47,947 nt of DNA from Sebaldella sp. S0638 (GCF_024158605.1 NZ_JAMZGM010000024.1:1-47947), one strand, 5' to 3'; positions 1-9,582 are shown, numbered from the stretch's first letter. The notes: generated by a model from the sequence alone, not told the origin. Translations and numbers: made by a program.

Positions 1-3
1 CAT
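1..3 (-). CDS. start codon of a gene that leaves the left edge
   Basis: Only the start codon (ATG read on the minus strand) lies in the window. A strong Shine-Dalgarno, AGGAGG on the minus strand at 12-17, sits 8 bases upstream, which supports a real start. The product cannot be told from this window. Confidence 0.5.
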
Positions 4-131
4 AATAAAGTCCTCCTGTTTTTAGTTTATCATAAAAAGATTTTTTTATTTACAGACTTTTTATCACAGGCTCGGGATTATTAAAACGGGATATTTGGAG
101 TTCTGTATAAAATCTAATAAAATTATGTGAG

Positions 132-149
132 CAGGGATTTTGATCCCTG
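132..149 (+). terminator. orphan hairpin with T-run on the plus strand
   Basis: CAGGGAT and ATCCCTG are 7-bp arms around a 4-base loop, followed directly by seven T. It has the form of a plus-strand intrinsic terminator, but no plus-strand gene precedes it in the window. It may end antisense transcription, or be a chance hairpin between two minus-strand genes. Confidence 0.4.
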
Positions 150-233
150 TTTTTTATTCAGGTATACCTTTCTCCACAAAACTGATAAATTTTAGTTTTT
201 GTATTTTTATAAAAAAATAAGTTTATAAGAAAA

Positions 234-266
234 CAGAACCTCTCAGTTTTTAACTGTCAGGTTCTG
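234..266 (-). terminator. terminator of the ferredoxin gene
   Basis: Arms CAGAACCT and AGGTTCTG, with a further inner CAGTT/AACTG pairing, lie about 50 bases after the ferredoxin stop. On the minus strand the hairpin is followed by a T-rich stretch. Confidence 0.75.
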
Positions 267-315
267 CTTTAATACTGTATTTGTTAAACTAAAAATCTAT
301 GTGAAGTTTATTTCT

Positions 316-498
316 TTATTCATTAATACCAGAATATATTACTTCCATTGGACAGACACCTTCACAAGCACCGCATTCAATGCAAAGATTAGGATCTATC
401 AGGTATTTCCCGTCATCTTCCATTATGGCATCTACAGGACAGACAGGTTCACACGCTCCGCATGCTATGCACGCTTCTTTGTCAATTACATATGCCAT
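316..498 (-). CDS. 2[4Fe-4S] ferredoxin
   Basis: This 60-residue clostridial-type ferredoxin is a low-potential cytoplasmic electron carrier, probably serving pyruvate:ferredoxin oxidoreductase, hydrogenase or similar enzymes. Two CxxCxxCxxxCP motifs are complete (Cys10, 13, 16, 20 and Cys39, 42, 45, 49) and would bind two [4Fe-4S] clusters. The length is normal for the family. The start is supported by AGGAGG about 8 bases upstream. The gene appears to be transcribed alone, with its own terminator downstream (234-266) and a hairpin between promoter and RBS (529-556). The partner enzyme is not visible here. Confidence 0.95.
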   Translation of the reverse strand: MAYVIDKEACIACGACEPVCPVDAIMEDDGKYLIDPNLCIECGACEGVCPMEVIYSGINE

Positions 499-528
499 TA
501 CAAAACCTCCTTCCTAAAATAAATAAAA

Positions 529-556
529 TGACCTATTTATTCAGATAAATAGGTCA
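529..556 (-). promoter_or_regulatory. 12-bp perfect hairpin with U-rich tail in the ferredoxin leader
   Basis: TGACCTATTTAT and ATAAATAGGTCA form a perfect 12-bp stem with a 4-base loop. On the minus strand it is followed by TTTTATTTATTTT and then the ferredoxin RBS. A possible -10 (TATACT, 598-603) lies upstream, so the hairpin would be in the 5' untranslated region. It could be an attenuator or an mRNA-stabilising 5' stem. It could also be an operator, because a TTGAC sits in its first arm. Confidence 0.5.
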
Positions 557-762
557 AATCTATTTACTAATTTTGATATTTGTAGAGTAATGTGACTAGT
601 ATATCATATTTTTTTATATACAAAATTAAAAGATAGTAAAATCTATTAATTATAATTTCTAATTAGTGTATAAAGTTACAGTTGGAACAACAATAATGAT
701 AAAAATATATTTAGAAAACCATATTACACTTCCTACATTTACTAACTTCCCATATTTTAAAA
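557..762. other. AT-rich spacer without a gene
   Basis: This is the rest of the 304-base gap between ferredoxin and the autotransporter. Apart from the possible ferredoxin -10 (598-603) I see no ORF, RNA gene or repeat. Confidence 0.5.
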
Positions 763-794
763 GAACATTTCCAAATAAAAATCCGGAAATGTTC
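763..794 (-). terminator. terminator of the autotransporter gene
   Basis: GAACATTTCC and GGAAATGTTC form a perfect 10-bp stem 8 bases after the autotransporter stop. On the minus strand it is followed by TTTT. Confidence 0.8.
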
Positions 795-802
795 TCACTT
801 TC

Positions 803-3800
803 TTAAAATACTGCTTTTAATATTATACTTGTTCTGTATTCATCCTGGCTGTTATCACCTGCTCCATACTCTCCTGTAAGGAATATTCCGTATCTGTCCT
901 TCACTTCTACTCCCACCGATGCCCTAGTTCTAAAAACGCCGCCCTCTTCTTCCGGTTTAGGCAAGTCATAATATTGCATCTTTACTGCACTTAATTTTGC
1001 CCTTTCTGTCACATTTGTATCCCCTAATTCATACTCATATGCTAAATCTAACTTTCCGCTTAGTTTCCACTGTTCTTTTTTCCCTAAAGGACTTTCTGCT
1101 TTTAATTCTACACCGACTCTCGGCTTTATACTCCATGCATCATTCCCTTCTATTTCCAGACCTTCTTTTCCTTCTTCTTCAAATCCCGGTCTTGTTATAT
1201 ACATGAGTCTAAAAGCTTCATACGGAGTTATCCACTTATCTTTTCCTAATGCTATTTCTCTGCCTGCTATATTATCAAGACTAAAACTGTAAGTTTCAAA
1301 TGTCCCGTTCATCTCTGATCTTTGAGATTTTCCCCAGTCTATATTTCTATCTATATTGTGAAAACTTATTCTTCCGGTTAAATCATTTCGCAAAATCCAA
1401 TTGTCTGCTTCATATCTGTTATGTCCCCCTATTTGTATTGTATCTACCCATTCTTCACTTTCATTGCTATCATCAAACTCGAATCCGGTATGTAAATATC
1501 CTAAAGAATACCCGATTTTATGTTTATAGCTCTTCTCTGTTTCTTTCAAGGCTAAAACTCCTGCCGTAGTATAATCATAACCTACAACTCCGGCTTTATT
1601 TTCTCCTGTAGCTCCCTTACCTGCAATTATATTAATTTTTACACTTTCATCTGTGTTATTTTTCGAACTTTGAAGTAAGTCTAATGATTCATCAAATGTT
1701 TTAGCAATGTCGTACTCTCTCTGATTTATATTAGCATAAACATTTCCTGCGATATTTCCGATAATTTTATTTAACTCGCTGATATTTTCTATCATATCTA
1801 ATTTATCATAAAATAGTAAAGATTCGCCTTGTGCATCCTCGTAATTTTCATCTAAGCTTTTAGCAAAGCTTTCCCACCAGCTTCCCTTCGCTATATCAGA
1901 ATATAGAATTCTTTCCATCCAAATATCTAAATTACCGTCAGAATTAACATTTGGAATAGCACTCCAAAATATCCCTTTACTCACTATATCCGAACCCCCG
2001 CTGTTTAGACCCCCATTTTGTGTGGTTGGCTTAAATACCTCTTCTAATTTATATACATTTACATTTGTTCCTTGAGAAAAATCAGGTGTTACTTCTACAT
2101 TTCTCAAAACAAATTCTGGTGCTATAAATTTTACAGCGTCTGATACCAAAAATTTCCCGTTTATATCTTCCGGAGCATAATCAGACGGCAGAGGATTTGC
2201 TGCTCTTACTGTGCCGGGGTCGACTTTTATCTGAACAACTGCATTTTCCGGAACTAAAAACTTTTCATTTACTTTTATTACTCCGGCATTGATTATACTG
2301 GGCAAATCATATTTAGACCCTGAATTCAAATAATCTACTGGTGCCAAAACTGATGAATCTGTCACTATTAATTGTCCTCCGTTACTTAAATCAGCATTTA
2401 TTATTCCTGAATTTACTAACGTAGAACCATTTTTCATTAATATCCCTATTCCGTTTTTACCAGTTACAGTAATTAAGCCTTTATTTTCTATTGCTGTATT
2501 CTCATCAGCATATATGCCTACACTATTCTCTCCTGTTAAATTAATTATTCCTGCAGAATCATTTGTGATTTTAGCATTATTTACACCGGCTATCCCTACA
2601 GAGTTATTTCCAGTCAGGACTATGTTTCCTCTATTAATAAATTCATTCCCCAGTCCTGTTTCTATAAAAACTCCTACAGTTTGTTCACCGCCAGAACTTA
2701 TTACACCGTTATTCTCTATTTTGTCCATTGGTTTATATGAATAAATTCCTATTCCCTTTACTCCGGTTTCTATAGTTCCTGAATTTATCATATTTAAATT
2801 ATTATAGCCGTATATTCCAGCTGCAAAATTATTAACTTCTGAATTATTAGGATCAGTATAAGTATTTCCTGCTCTTATAGTTCCCTGATTATCGACTCTG
2901 CTCTCACCGGCATAAATTCCCAAACTAACATCTCCTGTTGATATAATACCTGTGTTAATAATAACGGAATTATTGTCACCATACATACCTATTATTGAGT
3001 TATCTGAGTTACTTGCTGTTCCTGAATTAGAAATTTTATTACCGTTTATAATAGTAGAATTATAAGCATACATACCCACAGAACTCATGCTTACATTTAT
3101 ATCTGCATTATTTACTAGTGTACTTCCATTTCTTCCTACATATCCAAAACTTCCGACTGTTGAAGTGTTATTACCTACATTTATGATTCCCGCTGCTGTA
3201 ATAGTTGCTCCATCTGTCCCGTAAAACGCTGCCGAATTATCTCCTGCTGCATTCACCACACTGTTATTTAATTGTATCTGTCCGCCTTTTCCATAAAATC
3301 CTATTCCGTTTTCTTCTATATCAGTAACTCCATTTATTTGATTTACCAAAATTTGATTCCCGTAAATACCCACCGAATCTTTTCCGACAAACAGGTTTCC
3401 TGTATTATTAATAACCGAATTTTTCTCTCCGTATACTCCGACACTGCTGTTAGAAACACTTATCATTCCGCTGTTATTTATTTCTAACTGCCCTGTCCCG
3501 TCAGTAGTTCCATAAATTCCTACTGAAGATTTTCCGGCCACGCTCACATTTCCAAAATTTTCCATTTGTCCTGTCACAGTACCATCTGCATCTACAGCTA
3601 ATATCCCAATAGATTTTTCACCTGATACCATTGTTTCTCCAAGGTTTAAAACTCTTCCGTCTTCTTGGATAATACCAGTTGCTTTATTTCCCAGAACATT
3701 TACTTTATTATCAAAAGTTATCTGTTTCAAAGAATTAAAATCAGTCTTTAATACAGAACCAGTCTGTTCATTTTCGATATTTAAAGTAATTCCTGAAATA

Positions 3801-6800
3801 GTCATATTATCTAATGTTAAATTTTTTCCGTATATTCCTATTGACCCGGTTCCTTCCCTTATATAAATTGTCTTATTGGAAAAGACATCTCCCTCTGATG
3901 TATAAATTCCAAATTGATTCATCTTATTTAGATCATAAATACCGCCGGAAGTATCTGTTAAAGAAATTCCTGCTACAGAAGAAATCTCTCTTTTTATATA
4001 ATTATAAACAGAATTTGCCCCTGTTTGTATATTTCCGGAAATAATTCTTACTTCAGAATCTTCAGTGTCTGCCACTGCTCCTATTCCGATAGAATTATCT
4101 CCGGTACTTATATTACCGCCATTCAAAGTAACTAAACTATCTGTCCCGAATATTCCGAGAGAATAATTTATTCCTGTAATCCCACTGCCCGCACTGATAT
4201 TCCCAGAGTTTGAAATATCTGTTCTTTTACCAAATATACCAAATGTACCGTATCCTGATAAATTGATATTTCCTGTATTATCAATCATCGACCTGTTATT
4301 TGGATCATGCCCTATAGAATATACTCCCACAGCATTATCAGCTGTAGATTCTATTATCCCGGCATTCTTTATCTTATTTTCTTTTCCTATTCCCAAAACT
4401 CCTGCTGCACCGGATATATTATCAGCATAAATTCCTACACCCTGATTTCCTACTAAAATTTTACCATTATTCTCTGCTGCGGAACCTAAAGTAACATACT
4501 CACCTACTCCAAAATCACCGCTGTTTATTATACCTGTTACATCATTTATAATATTTGAATAATATCCAAAAATTCCTATTCCTTCATCACCTAAATTTAT
4601 TTTATTTCTATTAATTCCAACTCCGAATTTTTCAGTGTAAATTCCTGTAGATTGAACTGCTTTTGTTCCTGAAAAAATTTTAGACTCTATTTCTCCATCA
4701 TTTATAACCGCAGAATTTCTGGCAAATATTCCTATACTGCTATTTGGAACTGCTATTTTCGTTCCTGAGTTATTTATATATGCGGAATCTTCTACCCTTA
4801 ATATTATCATTCCATTATCTGGTGTTATTATTTCTGTTGTTGGCGAAACATTAATAATTCCGTTATTTTGTATTGCAAATACCACACCTTTTCCTGTCAT
4901 TTCAATTGTCCCGTTATTTATATTTAGCGCTGCACCATCTACTCTCACTGCAATTGTTTCGTCACCGTTTACCTTTAGATAAGTATTATTTAAATCTAAA
5001 ATATTATCATTATTCAAAGATTTTGCATATATCCCTACTGCCGGGTATATTCCTCCGAATTTTCCAATCTCTATATCAGGAGCTGCCAAACCTGATCCAT
5101 TATAAATCATCTTGCCAGAACTCAAAGTATCCACATAATAAATCCCTACTGCTCCGTCTCCGCCATATAAACCGGCAGACAAACTTTTCGTTCCAATTAA
5201 ATTTTGAATGCTTAAAACTATCGGCTGGATATTTGAAAGAGTCTTATCTCCGATTTTTATATTTTTTATCGAACTATCTATATTTGAATCTCCTGTCATT
5301 AAAACACCTGACAGATCATCTCCGAACACCATGTTTTTTGACCCTAGAGAACTTTTTAAACTTCCATTTTCTAAAAAATACCCGTTACTCCCCGCTCCTA
5401 AATAAAACCTGCTCTCATCTGCCGAAGCATTATCAAATAACCCTGATTTTACATAGATCCCTACACTATTTCCTCCGGTAGTTATACTGTCTATACTATC
5501 AATATAACTGGAATTCTCAGTATAAAGCCCTATGCTGTTTATTCCTGACTCTAGTTTCCCTAATTTAATAGTTCTTAAAGTATCTGCACTATTCAGATAA
5601 ACCGCTGCCCCATAATCTCCAACCCTGATAATTCCGCCTGTTGAGTTATCTATATTAGAATTTTTTATATAGACACCTAATGAACCGCTGTTTGAACCAC
5701 CAGACTGTAAAATACTGACTCCGCTGTTCAAACCGTTAAATCCTAAAAGACTAATTCCATTTACTCCTATAATAATATCTGCCTTTTCGCCTATTGATGC
5801 CAGACCTAAACTTTTCGCCCCGCTTAATTGTGTTATCTCATTTCCTGTTGTTCCTATTCTCAGAGTAGTTTTTACGGTATTATCAGCACTTCCATTTAAG
5901 TATACTCCTATCCCGCCTTCTCCTAACTCTATATTACTGTTAAATTCCGCTTCTCCCTGATTTACATATAGTCCGATATTTTTAGAAACTGAGGATACTT
6001 TTATACTTCCAGTTCCCGAAACTTTCAAATTCTCATTTTTTGAATATACTCCAAAACTTCTGTTCAGCGAGTTATCTGTATTATCAATAATTCCATTATT
6101 TACAATTTCTAAATTATCCGTGATATTATAAATACTGGAATTTAGAACTATTCCAAATCCACCGTCCATTATGTTTATTTTATTATTATTCTCAAGTTTT
6201 TTTAGACCTGTATTTCCATTGTCTAGTATATATATACCCGTTCCTTGATCAGAATTTATTATCCCTGCATTATTTACTACAGGTGCTATACTGCTAACAG
6301 GTGAGTTATCTGTAACTTCATATAAAATACCTATTCCTTTTTCTCCAGATAGATTTATAATATTGCCGGATGAAAAATTTATACTGTCCCAGCCGGAATA
6401 AATACCAACACTTTGACCTCTTAGCGTAAAAATTGTATTTAATAAATTTAGTGTATTTGAAGCAGCAGAGTCTAAATAAATTCCATAATCATACTTATCA
6501 TCTGTACTCACACTTTCTATACTTATATTTCCTCCGGTATTTAATATGCTGTTATTTTTCACGTATATTCCTATATCATTTCCATTTGTATTTAATTTGA
6601 GACTGCTGTTTACCCCTAAATTTACTATCCCTGCTTTACTGTAAACAGCCATATTGCTAAATGAATCCGTGCTGTTTAAGGCTGTTGAATTTAATTCTAT
6701 ACTCCCGTCATTCTGGAATTTAGAATTAATATTTACAATACCTATATTTTGTGCTGAAATATCAGTTAAATTTAAAATCACTTGCCCGGTATTCTTAACT

Positions 6801-8410
6801 GTGTTACTTGTAAGTCCGCCGTCAACTCCATACATTCCTATATTTTTACTGTTTGTTGAGTTGATTCTTATTACTCCATTATTAGTAATTGCTGAAGGAC
6901 CATCTATATTAGCAGCTACCATACCTGCGGAATTGAAAACATTTCCATTTAAATCAATTATACCAGTATTTGAATTTATGCTAGTTCCGTTATCTACCCG
7001 TATCCCATTGTTGTTTGTACCGCTTATTATTATACTCCCGTCATTTATAAAAGGCTTATTAGCAATACTTTGGTATATCCCCGTAGAATTATTTCCGCTT
7101 ATAGTTATTTTCCCGCCATTTAACACTGTATTATCCGGAAATTTTGCTAAGCCGTTCACTACTATGCCGTAATCATCAGATCCATATAAGTTTATTTCCC
7201 CGTTTTGGATGAATTTATTAGTAAAAATTATACTAGGATCTATATTTGTTGCTGTTTGGACAACTGTATTCGAGAAATCTCCATTATTTAAATAAAATCC
7301 GTAACTTCCATTACCGTATAAATTTATTTTCGCATTAGATTTGTTTACTATTCCAATTGTAGCTGTGGCATTAAGCACTTCAAATCCAATACTTGTATCA
7401 CCCATCAAAGTTATAGAACCCCAATTTTCTGCATGAAGTAAATTTCTTGATCTGATAAAGTCTACACCAATTACATTATAACTTGTCGGATCAGAAATTA
7501 TATTTCCTTGATTAACATAAGATATATCTCCGCGTCCGCTGTAACCATGCTCAATCTCCAGTGCTTTAGCATTATTAGTATTTACTGTAAGATTCCCGGT
7601 TGTAGTCAATGATATTACCTGATTTGTATTCCCGGCAAGCGAACCTGCTTCTCCTCTGTGACTTTCCATTGCTATTATACGTGACCCTGACCGATTCGTT
7701 CCTATATCTGATGTTATGACATTAGTTAAACTTCCGCTTCCGCCAGTTGGATTTGTGTAAGTCGAACCTTTTGTACCTATTAACTGCAGCAAGGCTGTGT
7801 GTGTATCTGTACTTGACAAAAACGTCCCCTGAGCAAAATTATCAATATTCGTATATAAATTTTGAGCACTGGAACCAGCATTATATCCATTGCCATTTTG
7901 TTCTAAATTCAGTGCTGGTATGACTATTCTTTCAAATGTTTTAGGAACAATTTCTTGATTTAATAATACAATATTTATATCTCTATCTACATTAATATCA
8001 CTTATTTGTATTGAAGTAATTCCTTGAATTGCTATATCAGGGAGATCAGTCAGATTAGGAACATTTATATTTATTGGTTTCTTGGTAATACTAATATCTG
8101 ATATTTCTGGAATCAAAGGTATTGCTAAATCTAGATTTTTATCATTAAAGGCAATGAATCTTTTTCTTATTCTTGGCAACAGCTCAAAAGTTTTTACTTC
8201 TGAAAGAGCCATATCTTTGATTTCAGAGTTCGATTTTGATTTTCCGCTTTTATTATTGTAGAAAGCAGTAAAAAACACCTGCCATTCTAAGTTATCAGCA
8301 TCATACAAGTCATAAATACTATTTCTATCCTCTGTTTCTTTTATTAATGTTTGTTTTTCACTTAACACAATGCTGCCTAATAGAGCCATTAATGCTATAA
8401 TTTTTTTCAT
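803..8410 (-). CDS. giant type V autotransporter (2,535 aa)
   Basis: A surface-exposed or secreted type Va autotransporter. The N-terminus (MKKIIALMALLGSIVL) is a short signal sequence. Residues about 20-270 lack the repeats and may be a family-specific N-terminal region. Residues about 270-2100 are a repetitive passenger rich in N, G, S, I and V, with dozens of short units of the type GxNSVGIYG or xIxNSGxI, as expected of a long beta-helix. The last about 275 residues are an autotransporter barrel (PF03797-like) that alternates amphipathic strands and ends in Val-Phe, a classic outer-membrane C-terminus. There is one long open frame with no internal stop, AAGGAG 6 bases before the ATG, and its own terminator. 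By analogy with other fusobacterial autotransporters a role in adhesion or host contact is likely, but the ligand is unknown. Confidence 0.93.
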   Translation of the reverse strand: MKKIIALMALLGSIVLSEKQTLIKETEDRNSIYDLYDADNLEWQVFFTAFYNNKSGKSKSNSEIKDMALSEVKTFELLPRIRKRFIAFNDKNLDLAIPLIPEISDISITKKPININVPNLTDLPDIAIQGITSIQISDINVDRDINIVLLNQEIVPKTFERIVIPALNLEQNGNGYNAGSSAQNLYTNIDNFAQGTFLSSTDTHTALLQLIGTKGSTYTNPTGGSGSLTNVITSDIGTNRSGSRIIAMESHRGEAGSLAGNTNQVISLTTTGNLTVNTNNAKALEIEHGYSGRGDISYVNQGNIISDPTSYNVIGVDFIRSRNLLHAENWGSITLMGDTSIGFEVLNATATIGIVNKSNAKINLYGNGSYGFYLNNGDFSNTVVQTATNIDPSIIFTNKFIQNGEINLYGSDDYGIVVNGLAKFPDNTVLNGGKITISGNNSTGIYQSIANKPFINDGSIIISGTNNNGIRVDNGTSINSNTGIIDLNGNVFNSAGMVAANIDGPSAITNNGVIRINSTNSKNIGMYGVDGGLTSNTVKNTGQVILNLTDISAQNIGIVNINSKFQNDGSIELNSTALNSTDSFSNMAVYSKAGIVNLGVNSSLKLNTNGNDIGIYVKNNSILNTGGNISIESVSTDDKYDYGIYLDSAASNTLNLLNTIFTLRGQSVGIYSGWDSINFSSGNIINLSGEKGIGILYEVTDNSPVSSIAPVVNNAGIINSDQGTGIYILDNGNTGLKKLENNNKINIMDGGFGIVLNSSIYNITDNLEIVNNGIIDNTDNSLNRSFGVYSKNENLKVSGTGSIKVSSVSKNIGLYVNQGEAEFNSNIELGEGGIGVYLNGSADNTVKTTLRIGTTGNEITQLSGAKSLGLASIGEKADIIIGVNGISLLGFNGLNSGVSILQSGGSNSGSLGVYIKNSNIDNSTGGIIRVGDYGAAVYLNSADTLRTIKLGKLESGINSIGLYTENSSYIDSIDSITTGGNSVGIYVKSGLFDNASADESRFYLGAGSNGYFLENGSLKSSLGSKNMVFGDDLSGVLMTGDSNIDSSIKNIKIGDKTLSNIQPIVLSIQNLIGTKSLSAGLYGGDGAVGIYYVDTLSSGKMIYNGSGLAAPDIEIGKFGGIYPAVGIYAKSLNNDNILDLNNTYLKVNGDETIAVRVDGAALNINNGTIEMTGKGVVFAIQNNGIINVSPTTEIITPDNGMIILRVEDSAYINNSGTKIAVPNSSIGIFARNSAVINDGEIESKIFSGTKAVQSTGIYTEKFGVGINRNKINLGDEGIGIFGYYSNIINDVTGIINSGDFGVGEYVTLGSAAENNGKILVGNQGVGIYADNISGAAGVLGIGKENKIKNAGIIESTADNAVGVYSIGHDPNNRSMIDNTGNINLSGYGTFGIFGKRTDISNSGNISAGSGITGINYSLGIFGTDSLVTLNGGNISTGDNSIGIGAVADTEDSEVRIISGNIQTGANSVYNYIKREISSVAGISLTDTSGGIYDLNKMNQFGIYTSEGDVFSNKTIYIREGTGSIGIYGKNLTLDNMTISGITLNIENEQTGSVLKTDFNSLKQITFDNKVNVLGNKATGIIQEDGRVLNLGETMVSGEKSIGILAVDADGTVTGQMENFGNVSVAGKSSVGIYGTTDGTGQLEINNSGMISVSNSSVGVYGEKNSVINNTGNLFVGKDSVGIYGNQILVNQINGVTDIEENGIGFYGKGGQIQLNNSVVNAAGDNSAAFYGTDGATITAAGIINVGNNTSTVGSFGYVGRNGSTLVNNADINVSMSSVGMYAYNSTIINGNKISNSGTASNSDNSIIGMYGDNNSVIINTGIISTGDVSLGIYAGESRVDNQGTIRAGNTYTDPNNSEVNNFAAGIYGYNNLNMINSGTIETGVKGIGIYSYKPMDKIENNGVISSGGEQTVGVFIETGLGNEFINRGNIVLTGNNSVGIAGVNNAKITNDSAGIINLTGENSVGIYADENTAIENKGLITVTGKNGIGILMKNGSTLVNSGIINADLSNGGQLIVTDSSVLAPVDYLNSGSKYDLPSIINAGVIKVNEKFLVPENAVVQIKVDPGTVRAANPLPSDYAPEDINGKFLVSDAVKFIAPEFVLRNVEVTPDFSQGTNVNVYKLEEVFKPTTQNGGLNSGGSDIVSKGIFWSAIPNVNSDGNLDIWMERILYSDIAKGSWWESFAKSLDENYEDAQGESLLFYDKLDMIENISELNKIIGNIAGNVYANINQREYDIAKTFDESLDLLQSSKNNTDESVKINIIAGKGATGENKAGVVGYDYTTAGVLALKETEKSYKHKIGYSLGYLHTGFEFDDSNESEEWVDTIQIGGHNRYEADNWILRNDLTGRISFHNIDRNIDWGKSQRSEMNGTFETYSFSLDNIAGREIALGKDKWITPYEAFRLMYITRPGFEEEGKEGLEIEGNDAWSIKPRVGVELKAESPLGKKEQWKLSGKLDLAYEYELGDTNVTERAKLSAVKMQYYDLPKPEEEGGVFRTRASVGVEVKDRYGIFLTGEYGAGDNSQDEYRTSIILKAVF

Positions 8411-8491
8411 TTATTCTCCTTCTTAATTTATCTGTAAAAGAAATAACAATAAAAGTTCAGACAATTGTTCAAGATAATCTTTAACTCAAAC

Positions 8492-8518
8492 ATTATAACT
8501 TCAGAACATTATTTTCAA
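8492..8518 (-). promoter_or_regulatory. possible promoter of the autotransporter
   Basis: On the minus strand TTGAAA (8513-8518) and TATAAT (8492-8497) lie upstream of the gene. The spacer is only 15 bp, which is short of the optimum, so the call is tentative. Confidence 0.35.
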
Positions 8519-9042
8519 TTTTACAGATAAACTAATTACATTGATATCAACCGCTGATAATCAACATTATAATACATTTCAGACTGATATTCTTAGCTCT
8601 CCTAATCAATTCTGTTTATTTTAATTATATTTCCAAATTTTTCCATGCTCTACTAGGCTTAAATATCTTAATTTTTCTTGTATTTTTTTTATATTAAATG
8701 ATGATTTATCATAAGAATTCCATTACTTTAAGATGTTATTACTCACTTTTTCCGCTTTTCATTTAGAACATTTGTTCTAACTTTATTTGTGAATAAACTG
8801 TAATGACTACACATCTTATTTCATTCCACTATTTTTATTATACAACCATATATTTATTTTTGTCAATATTATTTTATATGTATCTGCCTTATTTTTTTAG
8901 TATTTCCAAATGAATTATAAGTGTAATTTTTTTCAAAAATATCGTAGTTATAATACATTATGTTAATTTATTGTAATAAAAGAAGTGAAGCATCTCTGCT
9001 CCGTATTTATTTTTATTTAATTACTTAATATACAAACTAAAA
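8519..9042. other. AT-rich intergenic stretch
   Basis: No ORF with a credible RBS and no RNA gene is recognisable between the autotransporter promoter region and the small ORF at 9043. The only clear structure is the 18-bp palindrome at 8763-8780. The end of the stretch, from 8989, is open in the frame of the downstream recombinase-like fragment. Confidence 0.5.
8763..8780. promoter_or_regulatory. palindromic operator-like site, SOS-box-like
   Basis: TTAGAACATTTGTTCTAA is an inverted repeat with perfect 8-bp arms around a 2-base centre. Its core GAAC-N4-GTTC matches the Gram-positive LexA (SOS) box pattern. It lies 350 bp upstream of the autotransporter and 280 bp before the ORF remnant, so its target is unclear. 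Confidence 0.4.
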
Positions 9043-9204
9043 ATGACAGGAAAAAAAGAAGACAATTTAAAAACCCTCCAAACTGTTTTAGCGAACATGG
9101 AGGACTCTGATCGTGAGGATCTATATAATTTATTCAAACTACTTATTGAGAAAATCGACCTAATAAGTAGAGATCCTATTATTTTAAAAATTTATATAAA
9201 ATAG
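9043..9204 (+). pseudogene. short ORF, probable C-terminal remnant of a site-specific recombinase
   Basis: A 53-codon ORF ending 15 bases from the encoded 3' end of tRNA-Leu. The protein is charged, and its end (LLIEKIDLI..., ...ILKIYIK) resembles the extreme C-terminus of large serine recombinases, where a helix precedes a final beta strand. The frame stays open back to 8989 without a start codon, and no RBS precedes the ATG. This fits a decayed 3' end better than an intact small gene. The position against a tRNA 3' end is typical of an integration site. The family assignment is by eye and weak. Confidence 0.35.
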
Positions 9205-9218
9205 TGTGTGGATTGGCA

Positions 9219-9305
9219 TGGTGCGAAAGACGGGACTTGAACCCGTACAGCCTTATCGGCCACAAGGCCCTCAACCTTGCGTGTCTACCATTTCACCACT
9301 TTCGC
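9219..9305 (-). tRNA. tRNA-Leu(GAG)
   Basis: An 87-base class II tRNA with acceptor stem GCGAAAG/CTTTCGC, a D-arm, a 5-bp anticodon stem CAAGG/CCTTG, and loop TTGAGGG giving anticodon GAG (9270-9272), which reads CUU/CUC. There is a long variable arm and the T-arm GGGTTCAAGTCCC. Discriminator A is followed by a genome-encoded CCA. TTGAAA and TATAAA boxes upstream on the minus strand are a plausible promoter. Confidence 0.95.
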
Positions 9306-9522
9306 ATACCTTTATAGTTTATAGTATTTTAGAAAATTTTTCAAATTAAAATTGGTTAAAAATGCATCTCCAAGCTGATTTCTCATCCTATATTCCTGTA
9401 TAATCCGTTTATCAGCACTAATAATTCTACATCTGCACACTCAGACATTCCATAATCCCTCTCCAATCCCTGCCAAAAACAATCCATAAATAAAACATAT
9501 AGCAAATATGAAATTTAAATAT

Positions 9523-9551
9523 TTGACTTATCTTTTAAAAAGTTATATATT
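9523..9551 (+). promoter_or_regulatory. promoter of the Met-rich leader and metNIQ
   Basis: TTGACT (9523-9528), a 17-bp spacer, then TATATT (9546-9551), a near-consensus sigma-70 promoter. Transcription would begin near 9558, only about 25 bases before the small ORF. It is the only good promoter before metN. Confidence 0.7.
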
Positions 9552-9582
9552 TAATCATATAATTTAATGAGGAGGAAATCAA

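Noticed and set aside
4873-5481. Plus-strand ORF of 202 codons opposite the autotransporter
   Set aside because: No RBS, and odd composition (rich in Leu, His, Ser and Tyr). It is a shadow of the repetitive minus-strand gene. The same holds for 6654-7172.
803-8410. Possible CRISPR or DNA tandem array in the repetitive stretch
   Set aside because: The repetition is at the protein level with variable DNA units. There are no fixed-length identical repeats or unique spacers.
9219-9305. Duplicate of the tRNA-Leu 3' end as a second attachment site
   Set aside because: I looked for another copy of the T-arm/acceptor sequence in the window and saw none, so no element boundary can be claimed.
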